DNA from: Selaginella moellendorffii
Taxonomy: Eukaryota; Streptophyta; Lycopodiopsida; Selaginellales; Selaginellaceae
DNA: 64,000 bases
Assembly: GCF_000143415.4 (NCBI RefSeq)
Contig: NW_003314265.1
Coordinates: 3,716,443 to 3,780,442 of the forward strand
Reading direction: 5' to 3'
Of this stretch, positions 34,435 to 44,471 are shown in pieces. The position numbers and the translations under genes were made by a program. Every line of letters starts with the position of its first letter. The first letter of the stretch is position 1. The notes beneath the pieces are model-generated. The model saw only the letters and a list, made by a program, of their open reading frames with translations. It was not told where the DNA came from and made no database searches.

Positions 34435-34681
34435 TCATATGACTTTCGTATGTCTTTCATATTGTGATTCTAAATAGTTATATTGCTTAACAATACATTG
34501 CTGGACTTCCTCCCAGATTGTTAAACTTTTACAATCTTCTAGGCAGCAAACAATCGGCTTGCTATGAAATTTCTTATCTCTGTATAATATTGTGATAATA
34601 TCTTTGCTTATCAAACTAAGATCCTTGTGAGCAAACATTTCTTGCAACTGTTTTATTTGTGTGCCTTTGACTACCCAAGGC
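34435..34681 (-). repeat. DOX3 3'-flank repeat with recurrent short frame
   Basis: The same flank as behind DOX2. The minus-strand open stretch here (34435-34698) runs into the DOX3 3' end in another frame and includes LQEMFAHKDLSLISKD and LTIWEEVQQCIVKQYN. Confidence 0.45.
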
Positions 34682-35855
34682 TCAAGCCACATAGACATTC
34701 TTCCCGGAGAAGTGCTCCGTGTACACCTCGTACATGTAGTCCCTATGAGTCCTGCTGCGGTACTTTGCCGGACTCTCCTGGCTCACCAGCTCTGGAATCG
34801 GGCTGATCTCCGCATCTAGTGACGGCCCCAGGAACGCCGCGACGGACAGCCTCGAGCTCTTCGAGTTCACCATCACCCTGTGCAATATGCTCTTGTACCT
34901 CCCATTGCTCAGCTTCTGAGATCACCAACCAAGGACAACACTAAGATCATTCCACAAACTTTTCGACTGCTCGTACCTCTAGCTGATCGCCCATGTTGAC
35001 CACCAGCATTCCCTCGAGTGGCCTCACGTTGTACCAATCCTCGCCTTGCTTCAGCTGCAATCCCCCGACTCCATCCTGGAGCACAAACGTGAGGCCGCTG
35101 CTGTCGGTGTGGCCTTCCATGCCCAAGGCCTGCCTCGGGTTCGGGCAAGCCGGATAGAAGTTTGCTCTTGTCAGAAGAACCGTGTCTTCGAATGCTTCCA
35201 GAAGACGATTTGAGCGGAGGCCAAGTCCCTCGGACATGCCCAACAGCATCCTCTTCCCGAGCTTGAAGATGTTTCTGGCGTACTCGGATCCAACGTCCCT
35301 GTTGCATATAGAGCGTCAGCAATCTAGATCAATACGAAAAATCAAGGAGCGAGAAACTGACTTGTAGCTGGCTGGGAACGCGGGCCAGGGGTGCGCTCCG
35401 AGGGACTCTTCCTTGAGCCACATCTGGAGGTGGTCGTGCCACTCGAGCTTCTCTTCTTTCGAAGGCATCATGCTGGTGCAGTAGCGGACGGGTGTGAAGA
35501 TCTCCTCGGTGTAGTATCGCATCTTGTCCTCGCTGGGCGAGTTGAAGAACTCGAGAGCGCACCTCATCAAATCCTCGGTGTGAATTCCGTGGTTCTTGAG
35601 CTGCAAGTCAGAAGAACAACAACTTAGCAAACATGTACTACAGGAAAAAGACACCTCATTAAAACTTACGTAGAACATTCCGTACTTTGTGCAAGCGTCA
35701 ACGAGATCCCTCTCGAAGCTCTCGCTCGCCACATCGACTATCGGCAGCACTGCATACCGGGAGACATCGGCAGCTCCATTCGGCATCATGTATCTCTCCG
35801 GAACGCTCGACAGTGTCCCGTTGCAGCTGTCAACAAATGCCTTGATGCCAGCCAT
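34682..35855 (-). CDS. DOX3: 2-oxoglutarate/Fe(II)-dependent dioxygenase
   Basis: Four exons (35855-35670, 35600-35362, 35298-34977, 34915-34682) give 326 residues with no lesion. Iron ligands lie in EGHTDSSGLTFVLQD and LHRVMVN, and the 2OG Arg in SSRLSVAAFLGPS. Compared with DOX1 it has a few substitutions around the pocket or lid: GMSEGLGL for VMSEGLGL, AFEDTVLL for AFADMVLL, DSSGL for DSGGL, SVAAF for SVGAF, and RTHRDYMYEVY at the C-terminus. These may reflect drift or altered substrate fit. TATATAA lies at 35982-35976. It pairs with MFS3, the intact A-type transporter, so unit 3 is the only A unit with both genes open. Confidence 0.93.
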
Positions 35856-36360
35856 GGATGGGACTGTGTAAGCAAGAAAGCTTGGAAGACGAAAGATGGA
35901 AATGGAAATGTATGCTTGGATGCTAGGCTTTCTCAACTTTGAGATGCAGATATCAGTGTCCTCCCAGTGCTCTGCTTATATAGTTGCAAGAAAATAAGAT
36001 TTCTAGTTGGCAGTACGAATTTAAGAACGTTACTTATTACACGTTATTTGCACGAACTTTCCATCCATTCAAGACCAATTTGTAGACTTTTCCGTCTCAA
36101 TGACAGATTAGCGTTCGCATCTGCTAATCTGTCACTGATATGGAAAATGCAGTGAACGCTCAAATTGGTTGACCGGCACATAGAAAACTTAGCCACGAAA
36201 CTACGTTATTGCCAAGTTTATGTCAAACTCTCTGCTTGAAGAAGCTTGCCATTTCAAAGAGCATCACATGGACTGCAATTATAACAAAATATAAAGGCAT
36301 GAAAACCATGACTATGAAGAGCTTTCTCGTTACCTTGTGCGGTCCACAAAGCTGGCAGCA
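35856..36360. promoter_or_regulatory. Shared DOX3/MFS3 promoter with shortened inverted repeat
   Basis: 505 bp. TGACAGATTAGCGTTCGCAT at 36101-36120 is followed by GCTAATCTGTCA at 36123-36134. The right arm has lost its inner part, leaving a 12-bp palindrome. TATATAA is present on the DOX side, and an AAAATATAAAGG-type box at about 36286-36297 on the MFS side. Confidence 0.65.
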
Positions 36361-38064
36361 ATGACGCTAGCAATGGCCAAGGAACACTTCTCCATCGCCA
36401 GCAATCGCTGGATCGTCGCAGTCTCAGGCTTCTACTTGATAGCAATCACCGGAGGCACGCTCACCAGCTTCAGCTTGTTCTCACAGGAGCTCAAAATCTC
36501 CCTGCATTACAAGCAAGAGTCCGTCAATACCATCAGCTTCTTCAAGGATCTTGGCACTAGCATGGCTTTCCTAGCCGGCTTGCTCAATGAGAGAGTCGGC
36601 CCCCGTCTCACCATGTTCGTCTCCGCATTGCTCAACCTGTTCGGCTACACCATGGCCTGGCTCGCCATCACTCACCGGATTGCTCGTCCACCGGCATGGC
36701 AAATGAGCTTCTATATGTTTCTCGTCGGCGCCTCTGTAGGCTTTGCAGTCACGGCTGTTCTGACCACCTGTGCCACAAACTTCCCGAAACACCACCAGGG
36801 GATGCTGCTGAGCTTGCTCGACGGCAGTAATGGCCTGGGAGCAACCGCATTCGCGGTTGTGTTCCAGACTTTCTTCCAGTTCCACGCTCGCTCCTTTCTG
36901 CTCTTCCTGGGGCTGCTACCGACGTTCCTGTATCTGCTGCTTGGCCTCTTCCTCGGGCCCGTGCCTGTCATCGAGAAGTCCAGCGACAAGTCCATTCTCC
37001 GCTCATTCCTCATCACCACCTTTGCCTTAGCTGCCTATCTCCTCGTCATCACAGTCATCGAGGGGAGCATGACAAGCAGGCTTCCAGACTCGGTGCCTTT
37101 GGTGTTCTTTGGTTTGATGCTGCTCATCGTCCTACTTCCAGTTCCTCTGGTTGTCCGAGCTAAGATTCGATCACATTCGAACAGTGCTGGTGCTGTCGAA
37201 AGCATACCGCCATCTCATAACTCTGAAGCTCAGCTCGCGGATATGAATTCCACCCCGAGTGCTCTGCAAGTCGTCGACCATTCTCCTTCTCAAGCTTCCG
37301 GCGCTGGCATCCACAGATGGTTCCAAGTTCCAGCGAGAGGGAAGGACTACAGGCTCGTCCACGCCTTGCTGAGCATCGATATGTGGCTCATGCTCATCGC
37401 AACTTCTTGCGGCCTGGGAACCGTGTCCACTTTCTACAACAACTTGGGCCAGCTGAGCGCCTCCCTGGGATACTCCACCGCAAGGATGAACATCTTCGTG
37501 GCTCTCCTCAACATCTGGGACTTCCTGGGAGCAATCGGCTGCGGCTTCGTGTCCGAGATACTCCTCCACAAGTTTGGCATTGGACGGCCGTTCGTGTTCG
37601 CTGCGGTGGTCGGCTTTCTAGCGCTCGGCAACTTGCTCATCGCCTTGGGCCTTCCCGGCGCGCCGTACATCGGCTCCATCATCATCGGCCTCGCCACCGG
37701 AGGCCAGTGGGCGGTGCTGTCGACCATCATCGCAGAGATCTTCGGGCTCAAGCACTATGGAGTTCTCCAGAGCTTCCCAAACGTTGCAAAGGGGATTGGG
37801 ACGTATGTCCTGTCGGTGGAAGTTGCGGGTGTGTTCTACGATCGGCAAGCCAGGAGATACCGGGGCCCGGACACGCTGGAGGCCTCGCTCTTGTGCGACG
37901 GTGCCAAGTGCTACAGGGAAACGTTCTTCGTCATGGCCGCCACCTGTTTGTTTGGGTGTGCCATCGCCGTGGCTCTCAGCTTGAGGTCCGCCAAGTTCTA
38001 CAGTGCGGAGGTGAAGCCCAGCTTGACGAGAAAAGTTGCTGCTGTTGTTGACGATGCATGCTAG
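36361..38064 (+). CDS. MFS3: nodulin-like/NFD4-type MFS transporter
   Basis: An uninterrupted, intronless frame of 567 residues from the ATG at 36361. The N-terminal half is the Nodulin-like domain (KEHFSIASNRWIVAVSGFYL, ISLHYKQESVNTISFFKDLG, LLNERVGPRLTMFVSALLNL) with six helices. A charged central linker (about residues 280-340) follows. The C-terminal half is an MFS-type six-helix bundle (DYRLVHALLSIDMWLMLIAT, ARMNIFVALLNIWDFLGAIG, KFGIGRPFVFAAVVGF, GLATGGQWAVLSTIIAEIFG). Plant members sit in plasma or internal membranes; substrates are mostly unknown. Divergent pairing with a dioxygenase suggests it may carry that enzyme's substrate or product, which is inference only. Confidence 0.92.
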   Translation: MTLAMAKEHFSIASNRWIVAVSGFYLIAITGGTLTSFSLFSQELKISLHYKQESVNTISFFKDLGTSMAFLAGLLNERVGPRLTMFVSALLNLFGYTMAWLAITHRIARPPAWQMSFYMFLVGASVGFAVTAVLTTCATNFPKHHQGMLLSLLDGSNGLGATAFAVVFQTFFQFHARSFLLFLGLLPTFLYLLLGLFLGPVPVIEKSSDKSILRSFLITTFALAAYLLVITVIEGSMTSRLPDSVPLVFFGLMLLIVLLPVPLVVRAKIRSHSNSAGAVESIPPSHNSEAQLADMNSTPSALQVVDHSPSQASGAGIHRWFQVPARGKDYRLVHALLSIDMWLMLIATSCGLGTVSTFYNNLGQLSASLGYSTARMNIFVALLNIWDFLGAIGCGFVSEILLHKFGIGRPFVFAAVVGFLALGNLLIALGLPGAPYIGSIIIGLATGGQWAVLSTIIAEIFGLKHYGVLQSFPNVAKGIGTYVLSVEVAGVFYDRQARRYRGPDTLEASLLCDGAKCYRETFFVMAATCLFGCAIAVALSLRSAKFYSAEVKPSLTRKVAAVVDDAC

Positions 38065-38204
38065 CAGAGTCTTGCATTTTTTTAAGCTACACAAGTAAAG
38101 GAAAGAAAAATATGAGTGCGTCTTAAGCAAAAGAACTCGCAAGAGCGACCGAATGGTTTCTCCTAGAGTGAGCTAAACAAGACACTCCAGCGCCAAATCC
38201 ACCC

Positions 38205-38395
38205 AAGCTTCAGATGCTTCTTACCTCGTGAATGGATGAGCGATCCCGCAATGCGCCAGGATCCATGTTCCATGAGCTCTGTGCCCTGCTTGACCATCGT
38301 TTACTCCCGCAAAGTTAAAACCAACGTCATGCTAGTTGTGTGGAAAGCACCAAATATGGTACTTTAATCCGGCTCTGATCATGTGTATTCAAGCT
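38205..38395 (+). pseudogene. SRP54 exon-2 relic behind MFS3
   Basis: Same relic as behind MFS2: TTCCATGAGCTCTGTGCC, CATCGTTTACTCCC, AACCAACGTCATGCTAG, GGAAAGCACCAAATATGG and TTTAATCCGGCTCTGATC. The GGAAAGCACC is what is left of the SRP54 P-loop codons. Confidence 0.78.
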
Positions 38396-38451
38396 TCTTG
38401 GTTTTCCATTTTCATCCATTGTGCCAAACCACAAAAAGCGAAGTTAATATC

Positions 38452-38456
38452 AACAT
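38452..38456. repeat. Left target-site duplication of the copia element
   Basis: AACAT, repeated at 44472-44476. In uninterrupted spacers (for example 26139) the site reads ATATCAACATTACCTAGTGG with a single AACAT, which confirms the insertion point. Confidence 0.9.
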
Positions 38457-38531
38457 TGTTACACGACACACCCTTGCCACGTGTCCATTAGGGTTTTCTT
38501 GTTCTGTCCGCTATGATCCCGATTTGTCTCA
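38457..38531 (+). repeat. 5' LTR of the copia element (75 bp)
   Basis: Begins TGTTACACGACACACC and ends GATTTGTCTCA. Apart from two substitutions it differs from the 3' LTR mainly by lacking a 13-bp segment in the middle. Confidence 0.9.
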
Positions 38532-38547
38532 TGGTATTGGAGCTGGG
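38532..38547 (+). promoter_or_regulatory. Primer-binding site, tRNA-iMet type
   Basis: TGGTATTGGAGC immediately follows the LTR. The usual initiator-tRNA complement in plants is TGGTATCAGAGC, so 10 of 12 positions agree. Confidence 0.8.
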
Positions 38548-38555
38548 ATAGCGCC

Positions 38556-39662
38556 ATGGAAGGAAAGCCATCCATCCACAAGTTTGATGGAGAAGGGTTT
38601 AAGGGATTCAAGATCCATCTTGAATCCTATCTCTTATTTTATGGTTTGTTGGGGATTGTAGATGGGACAGAGTCATCACTGGCTCTAGGCTTTAGCGCTG
38701 TTGAGGTGCGTGATTGGAACCTTCGGGATTCCAAGGCTAGAGGGAATATTGTGATGTGCTTGTCCTCAAATGTTCTCTTTGCTGCCCTATTGATTCCAAA
38801 GTCCACTGCGGCAGAGCTTTGGAAGTGGTTGAGTGACACTTATGGCACCAAGAGTGAAATGGATGTCTTCAACATCCATTCACAAATGGATTCCTTGAGG
38901 CTAGAGGAAAATGGCAATATCCAGACTCACATTGCCAAGCTCTAGGGCTTCTTCACACAACTTGCAGCTGCTGGGGCGAAGCACTATCTCACAGATGAGC
39001 AGCAGAGGCTGCGGCTCTACAGGTCCTTGCCAGCAAGCTGGAAGAATGTAGTTGAGAGCTTGCTTCTCCAACCAAGGATGACTTGGGCAAATGCCGTGAG
39101 GAGTCTTCGCAACATTGAGGCCATGCGAAGTGAGAGAGCTGAAATGCCACAGGCTATGTATGCTTCACAGGCTTCTGGTGATGCCCAGGTGGCAAAACCG
39201 CATGCAGCTGCAAATGCCCAGAAAGGGCAAAATTCTGTGGCATCTGGGCGTGCCAAGCCCAAACTTGCTAAGAATCAGTGTGCTCGCTGCTTGGAGATGG
39301 GCCACTGGGCTTGAGATTGCCTTGCTCCCAAGCCTGTCAAGCGACTAGCTACGTTGGCGAAAGCTAATTTGCTTGAGTGTGATGGAATTGCTACTGCAAA
39401 TGAAGCTGTTGAGGAGCTCTACAACGCAGAGGCAATTGCCGCACCAAGCTGGTGGCTCTTAAACTCTGGTTGTACTAATCTTATGAGCAATAAGAAGAGT
39501 CTTTTTGAGTTTTATCAGCCAAGCATTGGAAAACGTGGTGTTCATTTAGGTGACAATACCACCATCCATGTGGACGGCATCGGGCAATTCTGGCTCTCAC
39601 TCGATCATGGGAGGACCATGGCCTTTGATGGTGCCATGCATGTTTCCACCTTGCGACGAAAC
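38556..39662 (+). pseudogene. Copia gag and protease, broken
   Basis: One frame with internal stops at 38943 (TAG) and 39312 (TGA). Gag begins MEGKPSIHKFDGEGFKGFKI and contains the copia-type AAELWKWLSDTYG segment. The zinc knuckle CARCLEMGHWA-stop-DC is cut by the TGA inside its last spacing. The protease active site reads WWLLNSGCTNLMSN, where copia proteases have D-S-G, so the catalytic Asp has become Asn. The frame then runs to VSTLRRN at the nested insertion and resumes after it with LMSVAKI. Confidence 0.88.
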
Positions 39663-41377
39663 TGTAAGCAACTAAATTTTCCATTCTACTTTAGTCACTT
39701 AACTACATCTCTGACCATTTGGAGGAGTCTCATTCACAACCTCCATAAGTCCAATCCAGGACTTGGGACTTCCTAGCCCCGAGAATGGCATCCATGCCAC
39801 TCAATATTTGCACTTGGTCCAAGTGCTCCACGTGTCCGATCCCATGACCGACACTCAAAGGTACCACCGACATAGCAGCCCGTTACGCTAAGGCCATGCC
39901 CAATCACCTCTGCCACACTGGTAGTCCAATACCACTTGCATCACCGTCTTGGCTCTCCAAGACTAGGCAAACCATCCGTGAGTGGTCATCTCAGATCCAC
40001 TCCTTAGCATCCTTAGGATGCCCACCGACAAGGGGAATGGCCTTCCCCAATATCCCTCTGTCAGTCCCCATTAAGTTCCTTTCTGCCCCTGGCCGTGTTT
40101 GCCAACACTGCCACTGGATCGAGACCCACAGGCTTGACCACTAAGTCCCACGGTCCTCTAGGACTTCCTCACCACACGATTGTGTCCTTGGTCACTACCC
40201 CAGAGGACTGCTCCTCTTTCTTTCCACAGTCTGGGCCTTTGGGACAACATTTCGGAACACCGTGGCCTTACACGAGCCACCTGGGTACTCTCCTCGCCTT
40301 CTACCCTTGGGTGCTCTAGCCATGGGCTTAGAGCGGGTTCCATTGAGCCACACCAGGTATCCAAGTAGGTAGTGCCACCCACACTTGGACTGGGAGCATC
40401 GGCCAGTCGATCTCCCGGGGGAACTAGAGCCGGCTCTTGAACACTTCACCAAGCTACCCCGCTTGTCGGTCTGTGTTCACTCTAGTCTTGGACTTCCTAG
40501 TGGGCAGCTCATCACCCAACATTGGGTCCGGCCTTCCTGGGCCAAACTGGCCTTTCCTGGCCAAACTGGCTCCACTGCAGTCCTCCCCCTACTATACTTT
40601 TGGAGCTCACCAAACCCCCCAGGGTCTGGGAGACGAACGCTTTGGGCTTTCACCCTCTCAGACTCGAACTCGGACTCGGATTTGGACTCGGACTCGGATT
40701 CGGACTCGAACTCGAACTCGGGCTCGGACTCGGTCTCGGCCTCGGCCTCGGTCTCGTTCTCGGTCCCGATCTCGGTCTCGGTCTCGGTCTCAGTCTCGAC
40801 TTCGGACTCCATCTCGGACTCCATCTCGGGTCCATCTCGGACTCCATCTCGGGTCCATCTCGGACTCCATTTCGGGTCCATCTCGGACTCCATCTCGGGT
40901 CCGTCTCGGACTCCATCTCGGACTCCATTTCGGGTCCATCTCGGGTCCACCTCGGACTCCATCTCGGATCCATCTCGGGTCCACCTCGGACTCCATCTCG
41001 GATCCATCTCGGACTCCACTTCGGACTCCAACTCGGGTCCATCTCGGACTCCACTTCGGACTCCAACTCGGGTCCATCTCGGACTCCACTTCGGACTCCA
41101 ACTCGAGTCCATCTCGGACTCCACTTCGGACTCCAACTCGAGTCCATCTCGGACACTTCCACGTGTCATGTGTTGGTCCTTTTGGGTCCCTTTTTGGAGC
41201 CTCGCTTTTTGCTCGCTTCGTGCTCGTTCCTCGAGCACTTCGTTGGGAGTTCCACTCCCGCTCTTGACTTTTCAAGTCGGAGCTTTTGGTCCAAACGTGT
41301 TACGCTGGTTTGGCTCTCGCTTCAGCCACTACCACGTGGCACCTCCACTTTGGGGCCTAGGGATTTTGTATCTCACA
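39663..41377. mobile_element. Nested 1.7-kb solo-LTR-like insertion
   Basis: The copia frame is interrupted exactly between CGACGAAAC and TTAATGTCC. The inserted DNA begins TGTAAGC, ends CTCACA and is flanked by a 5-bp duplication GAAAC (39658-39662 and 41378-41382). TG...CA ends and a 5-bp duplication are LTR-retroelement features. No internal coding domain, primer site or second LTR is seen, so it reads as a solo LTR. It contains a tandem-repeat block at 40663-41155. Confidence 0.82.
40663..41155. repeat. CTCGGA/CTCGGACTC minisatellite with a 35-bp higher-order unit
   Basis: The first part (to about 40800) is a run of imperfect CTCGGA hexamers. The middle part is built from ATCTCGGACTCC and ATCTCGGGTCC blocks. 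At 41006, 41041, 41076 and 41111 a 35-bp unit (ATCTCGGACTCCACTTCGGA plus a 15-bp tail) repeats four times almost perfectly. Because 35 is not a multiple of three, open frames with Ser/Asp and Arg/Trp repeats arise in several frames; these are not genes. Confidence 0.9.
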
Positions 41378-41382
41378 GAAAC

Positions 41383-44370
41383 TTAATGTCCGTCGCCAAG
41401 ATATGTGATCAAAATGCGGTGGTAGTCTTTGATGTGAAGGGAGTCTCTTTAGTTGACTCTAGTGACTTTCAAATGCTTAGTATACAGTTGCTTCGTGGGT
41501 CACGCATTGGGTATTTGTATGAGATTACTGCTATCGACCCAGTTCAGGCCTTTCAGACTGTGGAGGCAGATTCTCGTGCGGAGCTTTGGCATAAAAGACT
41601 TGGTCATGTTCATTACCAATCTCTTCAACGGATGAAATCCTAAGATATTGTTACTGGATTGGATTTCCGACATATCTCATCTACATTTTGTGAAGCTTGT
41701 GTTTTAGGCAAGCATCACCGCCAGAATTTCTCACTGAGTAAGCATCGAGCACTTGGACTTTTGGACTTAGTCCATTCTGATCTTTGCGGCCCCATGGACG
41801 TGCCAAGTCACAATGGCACAAGATATTTCATCACATTCATTGATGACTATAGCCATCGAACATGCATCCACTTCTTGATACGTAAGAGTGATGCAGTTGC
41901 TGCCTTTCAAACATACAAGGTGTACGTTGAAAACCTCCTTAGTCGAAAGATAAAAGCTCTTCGAGTTGATGGTGGTGGTGAATACCTCAACAATGAGCTT
42001 CGGGGCATCTGTCGTGATGTAGGCATACGACTGCAAGCTACAGCCCGCTACACCCCCCAGCAAAATGGTGTTGGAGAAAGGAAGAATCATACTCTTGTCA
42101 ATGCTGCTCGTGCTTTGTTAGCTAATGCACATCTTGACAAGATGTTTTGGCAAGAGGCCATAGCCACAGCAATGCATGTACAAAATCGCCTTGCCATGGC
42201 TGCTTTGGATGGAAAAACCCATGAGGCATTTTGGACAGGTTCTACTCCTGATGTGTCCCACTTTCGGGTCTTCGGTTGTGCAGCATACGCACATACCCTT
42301 GATCAACTTTGGAAAAAACTAGATCCCAAGAGTAAAAAATTCATCTTCGTGGGATATGCACAGGACGACACTATCGGGAGAAAAGCTTACAAGTTGTGGG
42401 ATCTTGCATCTCACAAGGCTATTGTAAGCACAGATGTCATGTTCAATGAAGACGACTTTCCCATGCGTACAGAGGCTCTTCAAGATCCTTCCTTTATTGC
42501 TGAAACTCGACTTGTTCCTTTAATCCCACTTATGGGAGATGGTCCACTCTTGCCTCCACCTCAAGATCCTATTCATGAGTTGCCACCAGAGATTCCATTG
42601 TGGAATCCTCCACTTCTAGACATGCTTGAACCAGCTGATCTTCCTGTAGTTGAGGACATGCCTCCAACACCTCCACCACCTTGTCGACGTCGTGGCATGC
42701 ATGATCCGATGCCAGTTCTTGATCACCCCTGGGAACGTCGGCCCTCGTTAAAAGTCCGGGAAAATGCTGAAGCAGATGCTGCAGAGCTTGATGACTTTTG
42801 TGGCCTTGTTGACATCGGCATCCCCATGACCTATGATAAGGCCATCTCAGGACCTGAGGCTTCATCTTGGATGGAAGCTATTGCGGAAGAAGTTTCTTCC
42901 ATTCGGGCTAACGGAACTTATGTTCTAGTTGATTCAGCGCCACCGGGACGATGTGTTTTGGATCCAAAATGGATTTTTTCCAAAAAGTATGGGAAGATGG
43001 CCAGGTTGTACGTTATAAGGCACGGTTGGTTGTTCGCGGTTTTCGCCAAGTCCATGGCCTTCACTACGATGAAACATTCTCACCGGTTGTAAAAATGGCC
43101 AGCCTCCGTACTCTTTTTGCCCTTGCGGCTGCTCGCAAATGGCAAGTCCACCATATGGATGTCAAAACTGCATTTCTGAATGGGGATTTGCAAGAGGACA
43201 TCTATATGCATATACCTCCTGGTTTTGAGGACGATGTTGCCCCTGGTGGCCCTATATGGCAATTGCGGAAAGCTTTGTATGGCTTAAAACAGAGCTCCTG
43301 TATTTGGTATCAAAAATTTGATGCCACCCTACGTGCTCAAGGCTTTCGTCGCTGTTATGCTGATCACAATGTGTATGTCAATGGTCATGCTGAGTGCATG
43401 GTTATTGTGGCCCTCTACGTTGATGATTTGCTCATCATGGGTGATGACAACGATGCCATTGCTGCTCTGAAAGATGCTCTCAACCAGCAATTCCAGATGA
43501 AGGACCTTGGCCAAGTCTCCTACTTTCTTGGCTTTGAAGTCACACGTGATCCTGATTCTGGTGGCTACATGCTTAGCCAACAGCGTAAAGTTGAAGTCTT
43601 GCTGGATCGGTTTGGTATGCGTGATTGCCACCCCATCAAGACCCCGATGGTCATTGGTGCTATCAACCTCACAGTTGAGCAATCTGGTGAGCTTCTACCC
43701 ACTGGGACTCCCTATTGGCATCTCATTGGTTGCCTCACATATTTGGCCCTGATGACTCGCCCCGACATCACATATGTGACTATTGCCTTGAGTCAGTACA
43801 ACACATCACCAACCACCATACATTGGCAAGCTGCCAAGCGTATTGTGAGATACCTCCGGGGCACTATGGACTATGGCATTGCTTATTCAAGGGGTGATGC
43901 ATCATTAGCATGCTACACAGATGCTAGTTTTGCCAACAACAAAGGTCATCACTCGACTTCTAGCATTTGCCTTTCCTTCTCAAGAAGTGCCATCACGTGG
44001 GCCTCCAAGTGACAATCTATGGTGGCCCTTTCTAGTGCAAAAGCGGAGTGCATCGCACTCACTACTAGTAGCAGGGACGTGGTCTGGGCTTGAGGGTTAC
44101 TTGCTAAGCTGGGATGTGCATGAGCTGGCCCCACTACTTCTTGGTGTGACAACTGAAGCAGCATTGCCATGTCCAAGAACCCCATCCACCATGCCCGCTC
44201 GAAGCACATTGAAGTCCAATTTCACTACGTGCGTGAGTTGGTTGACGGGGGCACCCTCGCCATCCAACATCTCGGGACACAGGATATGCCAGCCAATCTT
44301 CTCACTAAGCCGTTGGGGTCACACCAATTTCAGCTCCTACGTGACAGATTTGGTTTGGTGAGTGGCTTCG
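41383..44370 (+). pseudogene. Copia integrase, reverse transcriptase and RNase H, broken
   Basis: Continuation of the polyprotein after the nested insertion. GAG-pre-integrase: ELWHKRLGHVHYQSLQRM, with a stop at 41641, then CEACVLGKHHRQNF. Integrase catalytic acidic residues lie in HSDLCGPMD, LRVDGGGEYLNN and QQNGVGERKN. A single-base frameshift occurs near 42975 (T6/A5 runs). RT: KWIFSKK, then YKARLVVRGFRQVHGLHYDE, MDVKTAFLNGDLQEDIYM, QLRKALYGLKQSSCIWY and the YVDD box (VALYVDDLLIMGDD). RNase H: CYTDASFANNKGHHSTS, then stops at about 44010 and 44091. Ends with the copia-type DMPANLLTKPLGSHQF. Confidence 0.9.
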
Positions 44371-44374
44371 GTTT

Positions 44375-44383
44375 GGGGGGGAG
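44375..44383 (+). promoter_or_regulatory. Polypurine tract of the copia element
   Basis: GGGGGGGAG directly before the 3' LTR, the expected plus-strand primer. Confidence 0.8.
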
Positions 44384-44471
44384 TGTTACACGACACACCC
44401 TCGCCACGTGTCCATTAGGGTTTTCCTGTTCTGTCCGCTAGCGCGGTGTGCTTTGATCCCGATTTGTCTCA
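44384..44471 (+). repeat. 3' LTR of the copia element (88 bp)
   Basis: TGTTACACGACACACC to TTTGTCTCA, followed by the target duplication AACAT. It contains AGCGCGGTGTGCT, absent from the 5' copy. Confidence 0.9.

Larger units (their letters stand above)
38457..44471 (+). mobile_element. Complete but inactive Ty1/copia LTR retrotransposon
   Basis: A 6.0-kb element (4.3 kb once the nested insertion is removed) with TG...CA LTRs, a 5-bp target duplication, a primer-binding site directly after the 5' LTR, a purine tract before the 3' LTR, and gag-protease-integrase-RT-RNase H in copia order. The LTRs are only 75 and 88 bp. Coding capacity is destroyed by several stops, one frameshift, a protease active-site change and a nested insertion. 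It splits the spacer downstream of unit 3. Confidence 0.93.

Noticed and set aside
40663..41155. Possible CRISPR-like or telomeric array
   Set aside because: Period is short and imperfect with no unique spacers; it is an ordinary minisatellite.
40385..41643. Large frames with Ser-Asp, Arg-Ser or Leu-Gly repeats
   Set aside because: Products of the CTCGGA minisatellite read in several frames, inside a nested transposon; no fixed frame is favoured.
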